37,017 nucleotides of DNA from Cyanobacteria bacterium REEB459 (GTDB taxonomy: Bacteria; Cyanobacteriota; Cyanobacteriia; Phormidesmidales; Phormidesmidaceae): assembly GCA_018970085.1 (NCBI GenBank), contig JAGWXD010000031.1, positions 1-37,017 on the forward strand, given 5' to 3'. This document shows, piece after piece, positions 15,986-25,141 of this stretch. The position numbers and the translations under genes are program-made. The notes beneath the pieces are model-generated. The model ran no database searches, was not told where the DNA came from, and saw only the letters and a program-made list of their open reading frames with translations. Position 1 is the first letter of the stretch. Each line of letters begins with the position of its first letter.

Positions 15986-17192
15986 ACCGCCCTAGCTGAT
16001 CAGCAATGTCGTCGCAGCCTCCTGGGACGGTGGCGCGGGTGGCCGACCCGCCCCAGGCACAGCAGTACCAGCGTTGGTCTTCAGAGAGACGCTCTACGGC
16101 GGTCAGGTTGATACCCTCTACCACTGCTCCGGTATAGGCACCAGTGGCGTAGTCAGGGGCATCGGTGCGGCTGCGGGGGCAAGCCTGGGCGCGATCGCCG
16201 TAGAAAAAACGAGCCCCCATCAGGTCGGCTCCGCTCAGGTTGGCCTGATAGAGAATGGCCCGGGACAAGTTAGTTTTGGCCAGATCGGCCCGCTGTAGAT
16301 TAGCCTGAATCAGGTTGGCCTCAGTTAGATCGGCCCAGCGCAGATCGCTGCCAGCTAAATTGGCCACCGCCAGCATGGCGCCTAGATCAATTACCCGGAC
16401 GCCGTTGCATCGGTCCTCTTCGTAGCCCCCTTGACCGTCTAAGATAGCTCGTCCCAGGCGACTATCGCGGCGTAGGGGGGTGAGCAGCTTAGACCGAGAT
16501 AGGAAGCCGATTACCTTGGCTTTGCCGGCGGCATCCACACTGCTAAGAATGGCGGCGGTACGGGCTTCGGCAATCATGCGTTCCTGGGGCCAGTCCTCCA
16601 GTAACCCGTTGTCATCCAGCACCAACTCTGAAATTCCCTGAAAGTAGGCATCAATAGTTTGTTGCTGGGTAATCAGATTTTGTTGCAGGGTCAGGTCCCG
16701 GGAAATAATATATTGTCGCCAGGCCACAAATAGGGCCAGAAAGGCGATGAAGATTTGTCCGATCGCCCCTAGAAAATCTCCCAGAGACCCCAGTACATCC
16801 CAGGGCAGAGTCTGGCCCCAGCTAACCAGACGGGCACTTAGACCAGTGGCCTGCATCAGCCCCAGTAGCCCAATCAGCAAACCGGGTAGGGCCACAGCCA
16901 AACCTTGCTGGGCGGGGGATAGCTTTGCCACCCACAGCTTGATATAGGGTCCCAGCAGCTGCAGAGAAACCCCGATCGCCACCACCGACCCGGCTAACAG
17001 CAGCCAGCTACTACCAAGCCACAGCCCCAGGGCAATCACCCCCAGGGCGATCAAGGTGGTGAGCCCGGATGGAGGAGACATCGGTGCCTGGAGCGGCAAA
17101 GCTGGTTCTGGAGAGGCCACCCCAGGGGCGATCACCAGGGAGGGGTCGGTCCCAGGCGATGGAGAGTCGGGACTGGAATCAGAAAGGGCCAT
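15984..17192 (-). CDS. Membrane-anchored pentapeptide-repeat protein
   Basis: The 402-aa protein has a Pro/Ser-rich N terminus of about 40 residues. Membrane segments follow at about residues 43-80 (probably two), 96-116 and 142-160. A linker (about 165-270) comes next, then a run of pentapeptide repeats at 277-328 (DLRWADLTEANLIQANLQRA, continuing ADLAKTNLSRAILYQANLSG), which form a right-handed beta helix. The tail contains YCCAWGG and TVPGGCDDI, so conserved-looking cysteines C377, C378 and C393 follow the repeats. Related membrane pentapeptide proteins are common in cyanobacteria but their role is unknown. It faces the PPK2 gene and diverges from panB. Confidence 0.85.
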   Translation of the reverse strand: MALSDSSPDSPSPGTDPSLVIAPGVASPEPALPLQAPMSPPSGLTTLIALGVIALGLWLGSSWLLLAGSVVAIGVSLQLLGPYIKLWVAKLSPAQQGLAVALPGLLIGLLGLMQATGLSARLVSWGQTLPWDVLGSLGDFLGAIGQIFIAFLALFVAWRQYIISRDLTLQQNLITQQQTIDAYFQGISELVLDDNGLLEDWPQERMIAEARTAAILSSVDAAGKAKVIGFLSRSKLLTPLRRDSRLGRAILDGQGGYEEDRCNGVRVIDLGAMLAVANLAGSDLRWADLTEANLIQANLQRADLAKTNLSRAILYQANLSGADLMGARFFYGDRAQACPRSRTDAPDYATGAYTGAVVEGINLTAVERLSEDQRWYCCAWGGSATRATVPGGCDDIADQLGR

Positions 17193-17493
17193 AGCTATAG
17201 AGATCAGCCAAGCAAACCCGCTGAGTTCAAGCCAGGGGGCTAAACCCGAGGGGTGCCTTAAACGATATCATTGAATTGGCTAAAACCCATGATAGAGCTT
17301 TGGTCAGACCCTTCAAGGTGCAGTTAATGAGTTGATCGCACCCCAGGGCGAGATTGGCTCAGGGTAGCTAACTGGTCCCGGGCAAGGCCGCCAAAGCCCG
17401 GCTTTACCCTGGTATGCTAACTCGCCTGCCCGGCTAGGGGTAGGCGCTAAGGGCCTGGCATTGGCCTGATCAAATCCGCTGCAGGCATTCTCT
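17193..17493. other. Divergent intergenic region between the pentapeptide-repeat gene and panB
   Basis: Promoters for both flanking genes should lie here. The only structure I see is a possible stem of CCGGGC (17378-17383) with GCCCGG (17396-17401), and a TATGCT box near 17414 upstream of panB that lacks a clear partner. No gene or RNA is recognised. Confidence 0.4.
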
Positions 17494-18291
17494 ATGGCAG
17501 TTACGGTACAGCAAGTTTTTCAGTGGAAGCAAACCGGCCAACCTACCCCAGCGATCGCTGTGCTGACCGCCTGGGATACCATGTCGGCCCACATTGTCGA
17601 TCAGGCTGGAGCCGATATTGTGCTGGTGGGGGATTCCCTGGCCATGGTAGCCCTGGGCTATGAAACAACCCTTCCCCTCACCCTGGAGGAAATGCTTAGC
17701 TCTGCCCGGGCGGTGCGGCGAGGGGTGAAAAATGCCCTGATGGTTGTAGATCTGCCCTTTCTTACCTATCAAATCAGCGTTGAAGAGGCGGTCCGCACCG
17801 CCGGCCGTATCTTTAAAGAAACCGGTGCCCAGGCGGTAAAGCTGGAGGGCGGCCACTCGGGAGTAATCGACATTATTCGCCATCTGCGCCAGTGGGATAT
17901 GCCGGTGATGGGCCATGTGGGCCTAACTCCCCAGTCAGTAAATCAACTGGGGGGGTTTCGACAACAGGGAAAGTCCCCAGCAGAGGCTGATCGAATTCTG
18001 GCGGAGGCCCTGGCTCTGCAAGAGGCAGGGGCTTTTGCAGTAGTTCTAGAGCATATTCCCGCCAGTCTGGCCGAGGCCATTAGTACGGCTCTGGCTATTC
18101 CTACCATTGGGATTGGGGCCGGCCCTGGGTGCGATGGGCAGGTGCTGGTGACCGCCGATGTATTAGGGCTGTCTACCTGGCAACCTCCTTTTGTGAGGGT
18201 GTACGCCCAGTTGCGAGAAACGGCGATCGCGGCAGCTCAGCAATTTTGTGACCAGGTACGCACCGGAGAGTTTCCTGGGGCCAACCCTTAG
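17494..18291 (+). CDS. panB: 3-methyl-2-oxobutanoate hydroxymethyltransferase
   Basis: PanB adds a hydroxymethyl group from methylene-tetrahydrofolate to alpha-ketoisovalerate, giving ketopantoate, the first committed step to pantothenate and coenzyme A. The TIM-barrel motifs are clear: [32 protein letters not shown] (metal-binding aspartate), [10 protein letters not shown] (second metal-binding aspartate), AVKLEGGH (substrate lysine and glutamate), [16 protein letters not shown] and [16 protein letters not shown]. The 265-aa length is standard. No panC is adjacent. A broken oxygenase gene lies just downstream on the other strand. Confidence 0.96.
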   Translation: MAVTVQQVFQWKQTGQPTPAIAVLTAWDTMSAHIVDQAGADIVLVGDSLAMVALGYETTLPLTLEEMLSSARAVRRGVKNALMVVDLPFLTYQISVEEAVRTAGRIFKETGAQAVKLEGGHSGVIDIIRHLRQWDMPVMGHVGLTPQSVNQLGGFRQQGKSPAEADRILAEALALQEAGAFAVVLEHIPASLAEAISTALAIPTIGIGAGPGCDGQVLVTADVLGLSTWQPPFVRVYAQLRETAIAAAQQFCDQVRTGEFPGANP

Positions 18292-18322
18292 GGTCTGGCC
18301 AGGGTCTGGTCAGTCGGCTGAG

Positions 18323-18600
18323 TTACTGGTTGACTCGGCCTCCGGTTGGGCTAGCACCAGCAACCAAGGTACCCGGACGCCAGGCGAAGCGGGCGTTGAA
18401 GGCGACCGAGATGCGCTCGCCATTGCCGTTGTTGGGGTACACCTAGTGCCTCAGGTAGGATGGGAACAGCACCAGGGTCCCGGCGACTGGGCAATGGATA
18501 TACTTGCCCATGAAACAGGTGGCGCCGGCAATGGTGATCGCCCGCAGGTTGGTACGGGAGTCCAGGAATTCGATACACCCGCTGCGCCCTGGTGAGACCC
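18323..18600 (-). pseudogene. Broken 2OG-Fe(II) oxygenase gene (TIGR02466/PF13759 type), C-terminal part
   Basis: The minus strand reads CIEFLDSRTNLRA, then VAGTLVLFPSYLRH, an in-frame TAG, and then VYPNNGNGERISVAFNARF to a TAA at 18323. The family signature is P..GtLvlFPSwLrH.V.PN...eRiSiaFN, in which the LRH histidine binds iron and the arginine binds 2-oxoglutarate. Here the TAG interrupts the codon right after that histidine. The N-terminal half with the first HxD ligands is missing, because cobW begins on the opposite strand at 18665. It is both truncated and interrupted, so it should be inactive. Similarity on both sides of the stop is still high, so the loss looks recent. Confidence 0.78.
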
Positions 18601-18664
18601 TGGGGGCCAAGGGTCTAAATACCCTCTATGATCAAAGCAATTACCCATCCCCCTAACTACCCCC

Positions 18665-19711
18665 ATGCATAAAATTCCCGTTACGGTCATCACTGGCTTT
18701 CTGGGGTCAGGCAAAACCACCCTACTGCGCCATCTGCTTCAGAACCATCAGGGGCGACGGATTGCGGTGCTGGTGAATGAGTTTGGCGAGGTGGGCATTG
18801 ATGGAGAGTTGCTGCGATCGTGCCAGGTGTGCGATCTAGAGGAGGGGGCTGGCGATCCGATTAATATTGTCGAACTGGCCAACGGATGCCTTTGTTGTAC
18901 GGTGCAGGAGGAGTTTCTGCCCACCATGGAAGCCCTGCTGAAACGACGCCAGGATATTGACTGCATTTTGATTGAAACCTCTGGCCTGGCCCTGCCCAAA
19001 CCCCTGGTGCAGGCCTTTCGCTGGCCAGAAATTCGCAGTGGTGCCACCGTGGATGGGGTGGTAACGGTGGTGGATGGGGAAGCCCTGGCCCAGGGCGAGC
19101 TGGTGGGAAACCTGGAAGCCCTAGAGGCCCAGCGCCAGGCCGATGATAGTTTGGATCACGAGACCCCGATCGCAGAACTGTTCGAAGATCAGCTGGCCTG
19201 CGCCGATATGGTGCTGTTGACCAAGGTGGATACCCTCAGCCCCGATGGCCGAGATCGGGTACAGCAATGGCTACAGGATCGGGTTGCCGCCGGGGTACAG
19301 ATTCTACCCTGCCACCACGGCCAGGTGAGCCCCGATCTCTTGCTGGGGTTCAATGCCGCCGTTGAAGATGACCTCCACCATCGCCCCAGCCACCACGACC
19401 ACGAGGATGACCATGATCACGACGACCACATTACCTCGGTTTACCTGGAGTTAGACCAGACCTTTAACCCTGCGGATTTAGTGGAGCGCCTACGCACCCT
19501 GGTGCAACAGCACTCGATTTACCGCATTAAGGGCTTTGTAGCCGTCTCTGCCAAACCGATGCGGCTGGTGATCCAGGGGGTAGGGCAACGCTTTGACCAT
19601 TTCTACGATCGCCCCTGGGGCACCGATGAACCCCGCCAGACCCGGTTAGTGTTTATCGGCGAAGACCTGGATGGGGCCTCCCTGCGGTTATCTCTGGAGT
19701 CCCAGGGTTAG
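18665..19711 (+). CDS. cobW: CobW, COG0523 GTPase associated with cobalamin synthesis
   Basis: COG0523 proteins are G3E-family GTPases that load metals into targets. Visible are the P-loop GFLGSGKT (11-18), VNEFGEVGIDGELL, the metal-binding CLCC motif (C75, C77, C78), the switch region IETSGLALPKPLVQAF and the base-recognition motif LTKVD. The DPINIVELANGCLCC context, QADDSLDHETPIAELFEDQL and overall length match the CobW subgroup (TIGR02475), linked to cobalt insertion in B12 synthesis, rather than the YeiR or YjiA types. A histidine/aspartate-rich stretch, residues 238-255 (HHRPSHHDHEDDHDHDDH), probably binds metal. The C-terminal CobW_C domain follows. No cob genes are adjacent, and no B12 or zinc regulatory element is recognised in the 64-base upstream gap. 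Confidence 0.88.
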   Translation: MHKIPVTVITGFLGSGKTTLLRHLLQNHQGRRIAVLVNEFGEVGIDGELLRSCQVCDLEEGAGDPINIVELANGCLCCTVQEEFLPTMEALLKRRQDIDCILIETSGLALPKPLVQAFRWPEIRSGATVDGVVTVVDGEALAQGELVGNLEALEAQRQADDSLDHETPIAELFEDQLACADMVLLTKVDTLSPDGRDRVQQWLQDRVAAGVQILPCHHGQVSPDLLLGFNAAVEDDLHHRPSHHDHEDDHDHDDHITSVYLELDQTFNPADLVERLRTLVQQHSIYRIKGFVAVSAKPMRLVIQGVGQRFDHFYDRPWGTDEPRQTRLVFIGEDLDGASLRLSLESQG

Positions 19712-19863
19712 GATCAGGACCCCAAGGATAAACCTAACCGGGGCCCACCCACCGAAGACCGGGGCGATCGGCCTGGGTGAGCCTTCCGACTCGCCTGCAT
19801 CCTGGAAGCATGGCTACGGCTATACTTGAGCTAGCGAATTTTTTCGATTTTAGTCTCTCCATC

Positions 19864-22305
19864 ATGCGTATCTCCCTCAACTGGCTGAATCAACTGGTGA
19901 CTGTCCAACTTTCCCCAGAACAACTGGCAGACGCCCTCACCATGGCCGGCTTTGAGGTAGAAGATATCGAAGACCGCCGCACCTGGGCCGATGGGGTGGT
20001 GGTGGGCCGGGTGATGGATCGGACGGCCCATCCCGATGCCGACAAACTCAGCGTCTGCCAGGTAGACATCGGTGCCGGTGCTTTGTCCACCATTGTTTGC
20101 GGCGCGGCCAATGTTCGAGCTGAGGCCTGGGTGGCGGTGGCCACGGTGGATACCTACCTGCCCCGGGTCGATCTCACCATCAAACCGCGCAAACTGCGGG
20201 GGGTAGCCTCGGCTGGGATGATCTGCTCCCTGGCCGAGTTGGGGTTGGAGAAAGACTCGGCGGGCATCCACATTTTCCCTCCCGATCACCTCACCCCCGG
20301 GCAAGATGTCCGGCCCCTGCTGGGTTTGGATGATGTGATTCTAGATGTCACCTCCACCGCCAACCGGGCCGATGCCCTCAGCATGGTGGGGTTAGCCCGG
20401 GAAGTCGCGGCCATTACCGCCGCCCCCCTGCACCTGCCAGTGATTCAGCCGCCCCAGATCCCTGACGGTGGTCCAGCCCCCACCGTTACCCTCAAGGATG
20501 AAAAAGCCTGTCCCCTCTACATGGCCACCGTCCTCGATCGGATCACCCTGGCCCCTTCGCCCCTGTGGTTGCAGCAACGGCTACAGGCGGCTGGCACCCG
20601 GCCCATCAACAATGTGGTAGACATTACCAACTACGTCCTGCTGGAGTGGGGGCAGCCCCTCCATGCCTTTGACGGAGAACGGTTGGGGCAGACCGGCGGG
20701 ACCTCCCTAAACCTGGGGGTACGCTACGCCAACTCCCCAGAAACCCTAAAAACCCTAGATGGCCAGGACCGGCGGCTAGAGCCTGAAACCCTACTGATTA
20801 CCGCCAACGATCAGCCCGTGGCCCTGGCCGGGGTGATGGGGGGAGAGGCTACGGAGGTTTACCCAGGCACCACAACCGTGGTGCTGGAGGCGGCCTACTT
20901 TGATGCGGCGGCCATTCGTAAGTCGGCCCGCAGCCAGGGCCTGCGCACCGAAGCCTCGGCCCGTTACGAACGGGGGGTCAACCCGGCGGAGCTAGGGCTG
21001 GCCTGTCAGCGAGCGATTAGCCTGCTGCAAGAGCTGGCGGGGGCGCGGGTGGTGGCCCAAACCACTGCCGCCACCTCCCTGGGGCAGGCGATGCCGGAAC
21101 GGGTCCTAGAGTTGCGGTTATCTCGAGTCCACCAGGTGTTGGGCTCGGTGCTGGATCGCGGCGATCGCCCCAGTCCCCTACCGCCCCACCGGGTTGAGGA
21201 AATTCTCACCAGCCTGGGCTGTACAGTCACCCCCCTGGATCAGGGGCAAACCTGGTCGGTACAGATTCCCCCCTACCGCTACCGCGATCTAGAGCGGGAG
21301 ATTGACCTGATCGAGGAAATTGCCCGCCTCTACGGCTATAACCATTTTGCCGACACCCTGCCCCAAAAGTCGGCGGGGGGCTACCTGTCGGTGGAAACCG
21401 CCCTGGCCCGTCGCCTGCGGGAGGCCCTGCGGGCAGCCGGTCTAACGGAGCTGTTGCACTACTCCCTAACCAAACCCAGTAGCGATCGCCAGGTGGTGCT
21501 GGCCAATCCCTTGTTTCCCGAATATTCTGCCCTGCGCCAGGATTTGATCGATGGCCTGCTGGAGGCCTACGCCTTTAACTTGAACCAGGGTAATGGGTCC
21601 CTCAACGGGTTCGAACTGGGCCATATCTTTTGGCAAGATGACCAGGGCATCCACGAGGCGGAGGCGATCGGCGGAATCCTGGGGGGTGACTGCCGCTCCA
21701 GTCAGTGGCCCACCAGTGGCCAGCCCCAACCCCTGACCTGGTTCGAAGCCAAGGGATTACTGGAGTCGGTGTTTCAGCGTCTGGGGCTAAGGGTCGATTA
21801 TCGCGCCGACGCCAGCGATGCCCGCTTCCATCCCGGTCGTACCGCCTCCCTATGGATTCGGGGTAGCCTGGAACTAGGGCGGTTTGGGCAGATCCATCCC
21901 CAACTGCAGCAGCAGCGCCAGCTGCCTGCCGAGGTTTATGTGTTTCAACTCAACTGGTCCGTATTAGAGACGGCGCTGGTGCCACTGCTGCGGAAGGCCA
22001 TCAAGTTTACGTCCTACTCCTCCTTCCCCGCCAGCGATCGGGACCTGGCCCTCTACGCGCCTCTGGCGGTAACCGTGGCCGATCTGGAGGCCGTCATAGA
22101 ACGGGCTGGGGGCAAGCTACTGGAGTCCGTCGCCCTGTTTGATCAGTACCGGGGCGAATCTGTCCCAGCCGGGCAACGTAGCCTGGCCTTCCGGCTGGTC
22201 TATCGATCGCCGGATCAAACCCTCACCGATGACCTGGTAGAGCCGGTTCATCAAAAGATTCGGACAGCCCTGGCAAAACAGTTTGACGTTACCCTGCGTA
22301 GTTAG
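19864..22305 (+). CDS. pheT: Phenylalanine--tRNA ligase beta subunit
   Basis: PheT pairs with PheS to charge tRNA-Phe. The start ATG at 19864 gives [12 protein letters not shown], the standard beginning; the frame is open 29 codons further upstream but that part is unlike the family. Domains in the 813 aa are the EMAP/tRNA-binding-like domain (about 39-150, with [20 protein letters not shown]), the B3/B4 editing domain ([18 protein letters not shown] and onward), the B5 domain, the catalytic-like domain ([16 protein letters not shown]) and the C-terminal ferredoxin-fold anticodon-binding domain ([16 protein letters not shown] to the end). No pheS is adjacent, which is usual in cyanobacteria. 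It converges with the 123-aa gene. Confidence 0.97.
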   Translation: MRISLNWLNQLVTVQLSPEQLADALTMAGFEVEDIEDRRTWADGVVVGRVMDRTAHPDADKLSVCQVDIGAGALSTIVCGAANVRAEAWVAVATVDTYLPRVDLTIKPRKLRGVASAGMICSLAELGLEKDSAGIHIFPPDHLTPGQDVRPLLGLDDVILDVTSTANRADALSMVGLAREVAAITAAPLHLPVIQPPQIPDGGPAPTVTLKDEKACPLYMATVLDRITLAPSPLWLQQRLQAAGTRPINNVVDITNYVLLEWGQPLHAFDGERLGQTGGTSLNLGVRYANSPETLKTLDGQDRRLEPETLLITANDQPVALAGVMGGEATEVYPGTTTVVLEAAYFDAAAIRKSARSQGLRTEASARYERGVNPAELGLACQRAISLLQELAGARVVAQTTAATSLGQAMPERVLELRLSRVHQVLGSVLDRGDRPSPLPPHRVEEILTSLGCTVTPLDQGQTWSVQIPPYRYRDLEREIDLIEEIARLYGYNHFADTLPQKSAGGYLSVETALARRLREALRAAGLTELLHYSLTKPSSDRQVVLANPLFPEYSALRQDLIDGLLEAYAFNLNQGNGSLNGFELGHIFWQDDQGIHEAEAIGGILGGDCRSSQWPTSGQPQPLTWFEAKGLLESVFQRLGLRVDYRADASDARFHPGRTASLWIRGSLELGRFGQIHPQLQQQRQLPAEVYVFQLNWSVLETALVPLLRKAIKFTSYSSFPASDRDLALYAPLAVTVADLEAVIERAGGKLLESVALFDQYRGESVPAGQRSLAFRLVYRSPDQTLTDDLVEPVHQKIRTALAKQFDVTLRS

Positions 22306-22307
22306 TT

Positions 22308-22334
22308 TGGGCAGTGAGTTTGTAGCTTTGCCCA
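22308..22334. terminator. Possible shared terminator between pheT and the 123-aa gene
   Basis: TGGGCA (22308-22313) pairs with TGCCCA (22329-22334), extendable by wobble pairs. An A-rich stretch follows on the plus strand and TTT on the minus side. It fits in the 34-base gap between two convergent stop codons. Confidence 0.4.
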
Positions 22335-22339
22335 GAAAA

Positions 22340-22711
22340 TCAAAGGTCTAGTCGTCGCCAGAGCGGATGGCTGGGTCCTCGCTGGCGTACCCGATCAAGG
22401 GACTTGCCTAGTCGTCGCCGTTCTCCCCTGGAGAGGCCAAAAAGAATATGTCGACTTTCCGCCAACAGCAGCGCCAGGGTAAGACCGATACACAAGCCCA
22501 ACCCTAGGGCGGCAAGGCGATTATAGGCCAGAGCGTAACGCAGGGCAGTCCAGGTAAAATACTGGTGCATCTGGGCGATTTCCCGACGCAGACTGATCAA
22601 ACTCAGCCCCCCCAGACTCAACCACAACCCAGCTGTACCCCACCACCAGCGACGCATTAGTACTAATCGCAGTCGCTCCAGGCGGTAATCATCTCTGGAA
22701 TCACTGGCCAC
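22340..22711 (-). CDS. Hypothetical membrane protein downstream of secF (123 aa)
   Basis: I do not recognise a named family. The protein has a charged N terminus (MASDSRDDYRLERLRLVLMRR), a membrane segment at about residues 22-43, a loop (RREIAQMHQYFTWTALRYALAYN), a second segment at about 67-87 (LAALGLGLCIGLTLALLLAE), and a basic C-terminal tail rich in arginine. It begins 11 bases after the secF stop on the same strand, so it is probably the last gene of the pdh-sec block. The arrangement suggests, but does not show, a role near the membrane translocase. Confidence 0.7.
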   Translation of the reverse strand: MASDSRDDYRLERLRLVLMRRWWWGTAGLWLSLGGLSLISLRREIAQMHQYFTWTALRYALAYNRLAALGLGLCIGLTLALLLAESRHILFGLSRGERRRLGKSLDRVRQRGPSHPLWRRLDL

Positions 22712-22722
22712 AGGTAGAGTCT

Positions 22723-23712
22723 CTACTGAAGGGAATCAGAGGCATTATCCCGACGGACAATCTCAGCCGGGGCAGATACCACAGTACCATAGGCATGGCC
22801 GCGCCAGTCCCGCCATAGGGCCAGTAGGGAACTGGCAATAAAGATACTGGAATAGGCACCCGCCACGAAGCCGATAATCAGGGCCAGGGAAAAGTATTTC
22901 AGGGTGGGGCCACCCAGCAGGAAAATCGCCACCAGGGGCAGGGTAGCGGTCAAGCTGGTATTAATGGAACGGGTCAGGGTTTGGTTAACGGCATTTTCGA
23001 TAATGTCATTGATATGGGTTTGGGGAGAAAGCTTGATGTTCTCCCGTACCCGGTCATAGATAACCACTGTATCGTTGACGGAAAATCCCACAATGGTTAA
23101 GAGGGCTACGATGAATAGGCTATCCACCTCGACCCCAAACCCAAGCCCCAGTACGGCAAAAATACCCACTGTAATCAGAACGTCGTGAAACAGGGCAATA
23201 ATGGCGAACACGGCGTAGTCGAGCTCAAACCGCAGACTCAGGTACACCACAATGCCAACAAAGGAGAGTAGCAAGGCCAGCAAGCCAGAGGCCAAAAGCT
23301 GACGGCCAATGACTGGACCCACCGAGTCAATTTGGGTGCTGCCCCCATCGAAGGGACCAATGGCCTTGTCTAGAGCCCCTTGCAAGGTAGTCCGTTCCTG
23401 CACCTCTAGGGGTCGGGTACGAATGGACAGGATCTGCAGGGCCGGATCGAGGACTTGAATACTGCTGGACTCCAGTCCCTGGGTAGCCAACACCTGACGC
23501 ACCTGACCCAGATCGATATCCCCACTACAGGACTGACTGAGGGCGCAACTGCGGGTCAGTTGGAGACGGGTTCCCCCGACAAAGTCTAAACCTGGCCGCA
23601 GGGGGCTGCCCAACTGTTGCCAGGAAAGCAGCATCGCCCCAAAGCCCACGATAATAATAAGGCTGGAGAACCACCACCACCATCGCCGTTGTCGAATAAC
23701 CTTTAGCTTCAT
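22723..23712 (-). CDS. secF: Protein translocase subunit SecF
   Basis: SecF works with SecD to pull exported proteins across the membrane using the proton gradient; in cyanobacteria it may serve plasma and thylakoid membranes. The start ATG at 23712 (MKLKVIRQRRWWWWFSSLII) overlaps the secD stop as ATGA. Features are the first membrane segment (about 14-33), GLDFVGGTRLQL, the periplasmic P1 domain, and the C-terminal five-helix block with LRFELDYAVFAIIALFHDVL and VGFSVNDTVVIYDRVREN, then NQTLTRSINTSLT. The length of 329 aa is normal. Confidence 0.96.
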   Translation of the reverse strand: MKLKVIRQRRWWWWFSSLIIIVGFGAMLLSWQQLGSPLRPGLDFVGGTRLQLTRSCALSQSCSGDIDLGQVRQVLATQGLESSSIQVLDPALQILSIRTRPLEVQERTTLQGALDKAIGPFDGGSTQIDSVGPVIGRQLLASGLLALLLSFVGIVVYLSLRFELDYAVFAIIALFHDVLITVGIFAVLGLGFGVEVDSLFIVALLTIVGFSVNDTVVIYDRVRENIKLSPQTHINDIIENAVNQTLTRSINTSLTATLPLVAIFLLGGPTLKYFSLALIIGFVAGAYSSIFIASSLLALWRDWRGHAYGTVVSAPAEIVRRDNASDSLQ

Positions 23713-25139
23713 GGTTTGCTCCTTAGGACAGGGGTACTTAGTCCGGGGCAAAACCAGGCAGGTTTGCGTAATTGAGGCATCCCTAAGACCACAAACAAAA
23801 ACGTGCGGCTACAGGTGAGGGCGGTAAACATACTGATCACCACCCCCAGCCCCAGGGTCAGGGCAAACCCCTTTACCAGTCCTGCCCCTAACCAGAAGAG
23901 GGCCGCGCAGGCAATTAGGGTGGTGACATTGCTATCTAAAATGCTAGCAAAGGCTCGATAGAAGCCAGATTCTACTGAGCGATAGAGGGTTTTGCCAGCC
24001 CGCAGTTCTTCCCGAGTGCGTTCAAAGATTAGGACGTTGGCATCAACGGCCATGCCAATACTGAGGATAAACCCAGCAATACCGGGCAGGGTGAGGGTAA
24101 CCCCCAGTAGGTTAAAGGCCGCCCAGGTCAATAGGGCGTAGATCACCAGGGCGATATCCGCCACCATACCCGGTAGGCGATAGTAGATCGCCATAAAAAG
24201 TAAGACTAAAATCAGACCGCCAATCCCTGCGTAGAGGCTGCTTTGAATACTATCGCGGCCCAGGGTGGGGCCGACGGTACGATTCTCCACCACCTTCACC
24301 GGTAGGGGCAGGGCTCCACCCCGGAGTTGTACCTCCAGATCGCGGGCGGATTGGGCGGTAAAATTACCGGAGATTTCGGCGTTACCACCAGCAATGCCGG
24401 TTTCGGCGTACTGCACATCCACCCGGGGGGCACTGAGGAGGCGGTTATCGAGAAAGATACCCAGGCCCCGTCCCGTCCCCGCCAGGGATCGGGTCAATTC
24501 AGCAAACCGTTCGCCCCCCTGCTTGTTAAAGGTAATCTTGACCACCCATTGGGTACCCCCACCAGGGGCGGCCAGGGCATCGGTAAGCTGGTCCCCGGTG
24601 AGTTGGCTGGGTTCAAACAGGGCCCCAATAGCATTTTCACTGGCCTTAATATCGGCCTTGAGTTTATCGATTTTGCCCTGGGTCTCGGCATCAAGGGTGG
24701 TATTTTTTCGCAGATTGACCTGTAGGGCCGCCAACTCTGCTACGTGGGCCTGCAGTAGCTGCTGCTCGATAGGCAATTGCCCCTCCGTTCCCGGCTTTTG
24801 GCTGCGGAATTCCAGTTGGGCGGTACCCCCCAGGATCCGCTCAGCTTCTTCAGGATCGCTAACACCGGGTAATTGAATCAGCAGTTGGTTGTTGCCCAAT
24901 TGCTGGACCACAGACTCAGAGACCCCCAGACCATTCACCCGGCCTTCTACCACCTTCTGAACAGCGGCCATTTCCCGTTCGCCAACGGTGGTAATGGTGG
25001 CTGTGGGCTGAACCTGCAAAGTCAGCTGGGAACCGCCCCGCAGATCCAGCCCCAGCCGGGTAGGCAGCTGGGTAATTACGAAGATGGCCGCTAAGGTAAG
25101 GGCCAGAATCAACCCCAGCCAGGCTTGGTATTTCGCCAT
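23709..25139 (-). CDS. secD: Protein translocase subunit SecD
   Basis: SecD carries the large periplasmic domain of the SecDF motor. The preferred start is ATG 25139 (MAKYQAWLGLILALTLAAIF), two bases after the pdhB stop; a TTG two codons upstream would overlap pdhB. Features are LGLDLRGGSQLTLQV, the P1 base and head domains including VNGLGVSESVVQQLGNNQLL and LPGVSDPEEAERILG, and the membrane block with LGVTLTLPGIAGFILSIGMA, DANVLIFERTREEL, and RAFASILDSNVTTLIA. A Gln/Lys/Asp-rich helical insertion (about residues 125-170) is the most variable part. It is translationally coupled to secF. Confidence 0.96.
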   Translation of the reverse strand: MAKYQAWLGLILALTLAAIFVITQLPTRLGLDLRGGSQLTLQVQPTATITTVGEREMAAVQKVVEGRVNGLGVSESVVQQLGNNQLLIQLPGVSDPEEAERILGGTAQLEFRSQKPGTEGQLPIEQQLLQAHVAELAALQVNLRKNTTLDAETQGKIDKLKADIKASENAIGALFEPSQLTGDQLTDALAAPGGGTQWVVKITFNKQGGERFAELTRSLAGTGRGLGIFLDNRLLSAPRVDVQYAETGIAGGNAEISGNFTAQSARDLEVQLRGGALPLPVKVVENRTVGPTLGRDSIQSSLYAGIGGLILVLLFMAIYYRLPGMVADIALVIYALLTWAAFNLLGVTLTLPGIAGFILSIGMAVDANVLIFERTREELRAGKTLYRSVESGFYRAFASILDSNVTTLIACAALFWLGAGLVKGFALTLGLGVVISMFTALTCSRTFLFVVLGMPQLRKPAWFCPGLSTPVLRSKP

Positions 25140-25141
25140 GA

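Noticed and set aside
18600-18664. Possible cobalamin riboswitch upstream of cobW
   Set aside because: Only 64 bases are available and no B12-box-like motif is visible; a riboswitch would need about 200 bases.
19777-19863. 29-codon upstream extension of pheT
   Set aside because: The standard PheT beginning MRISLNWL lies at 19864; the extension has no family support.
24265-24876. 203-codon plus-strand frame inside secD
   Set aside because: Antisense shadow; Ser/Arg/Pro-rich peptide typical of such frames.
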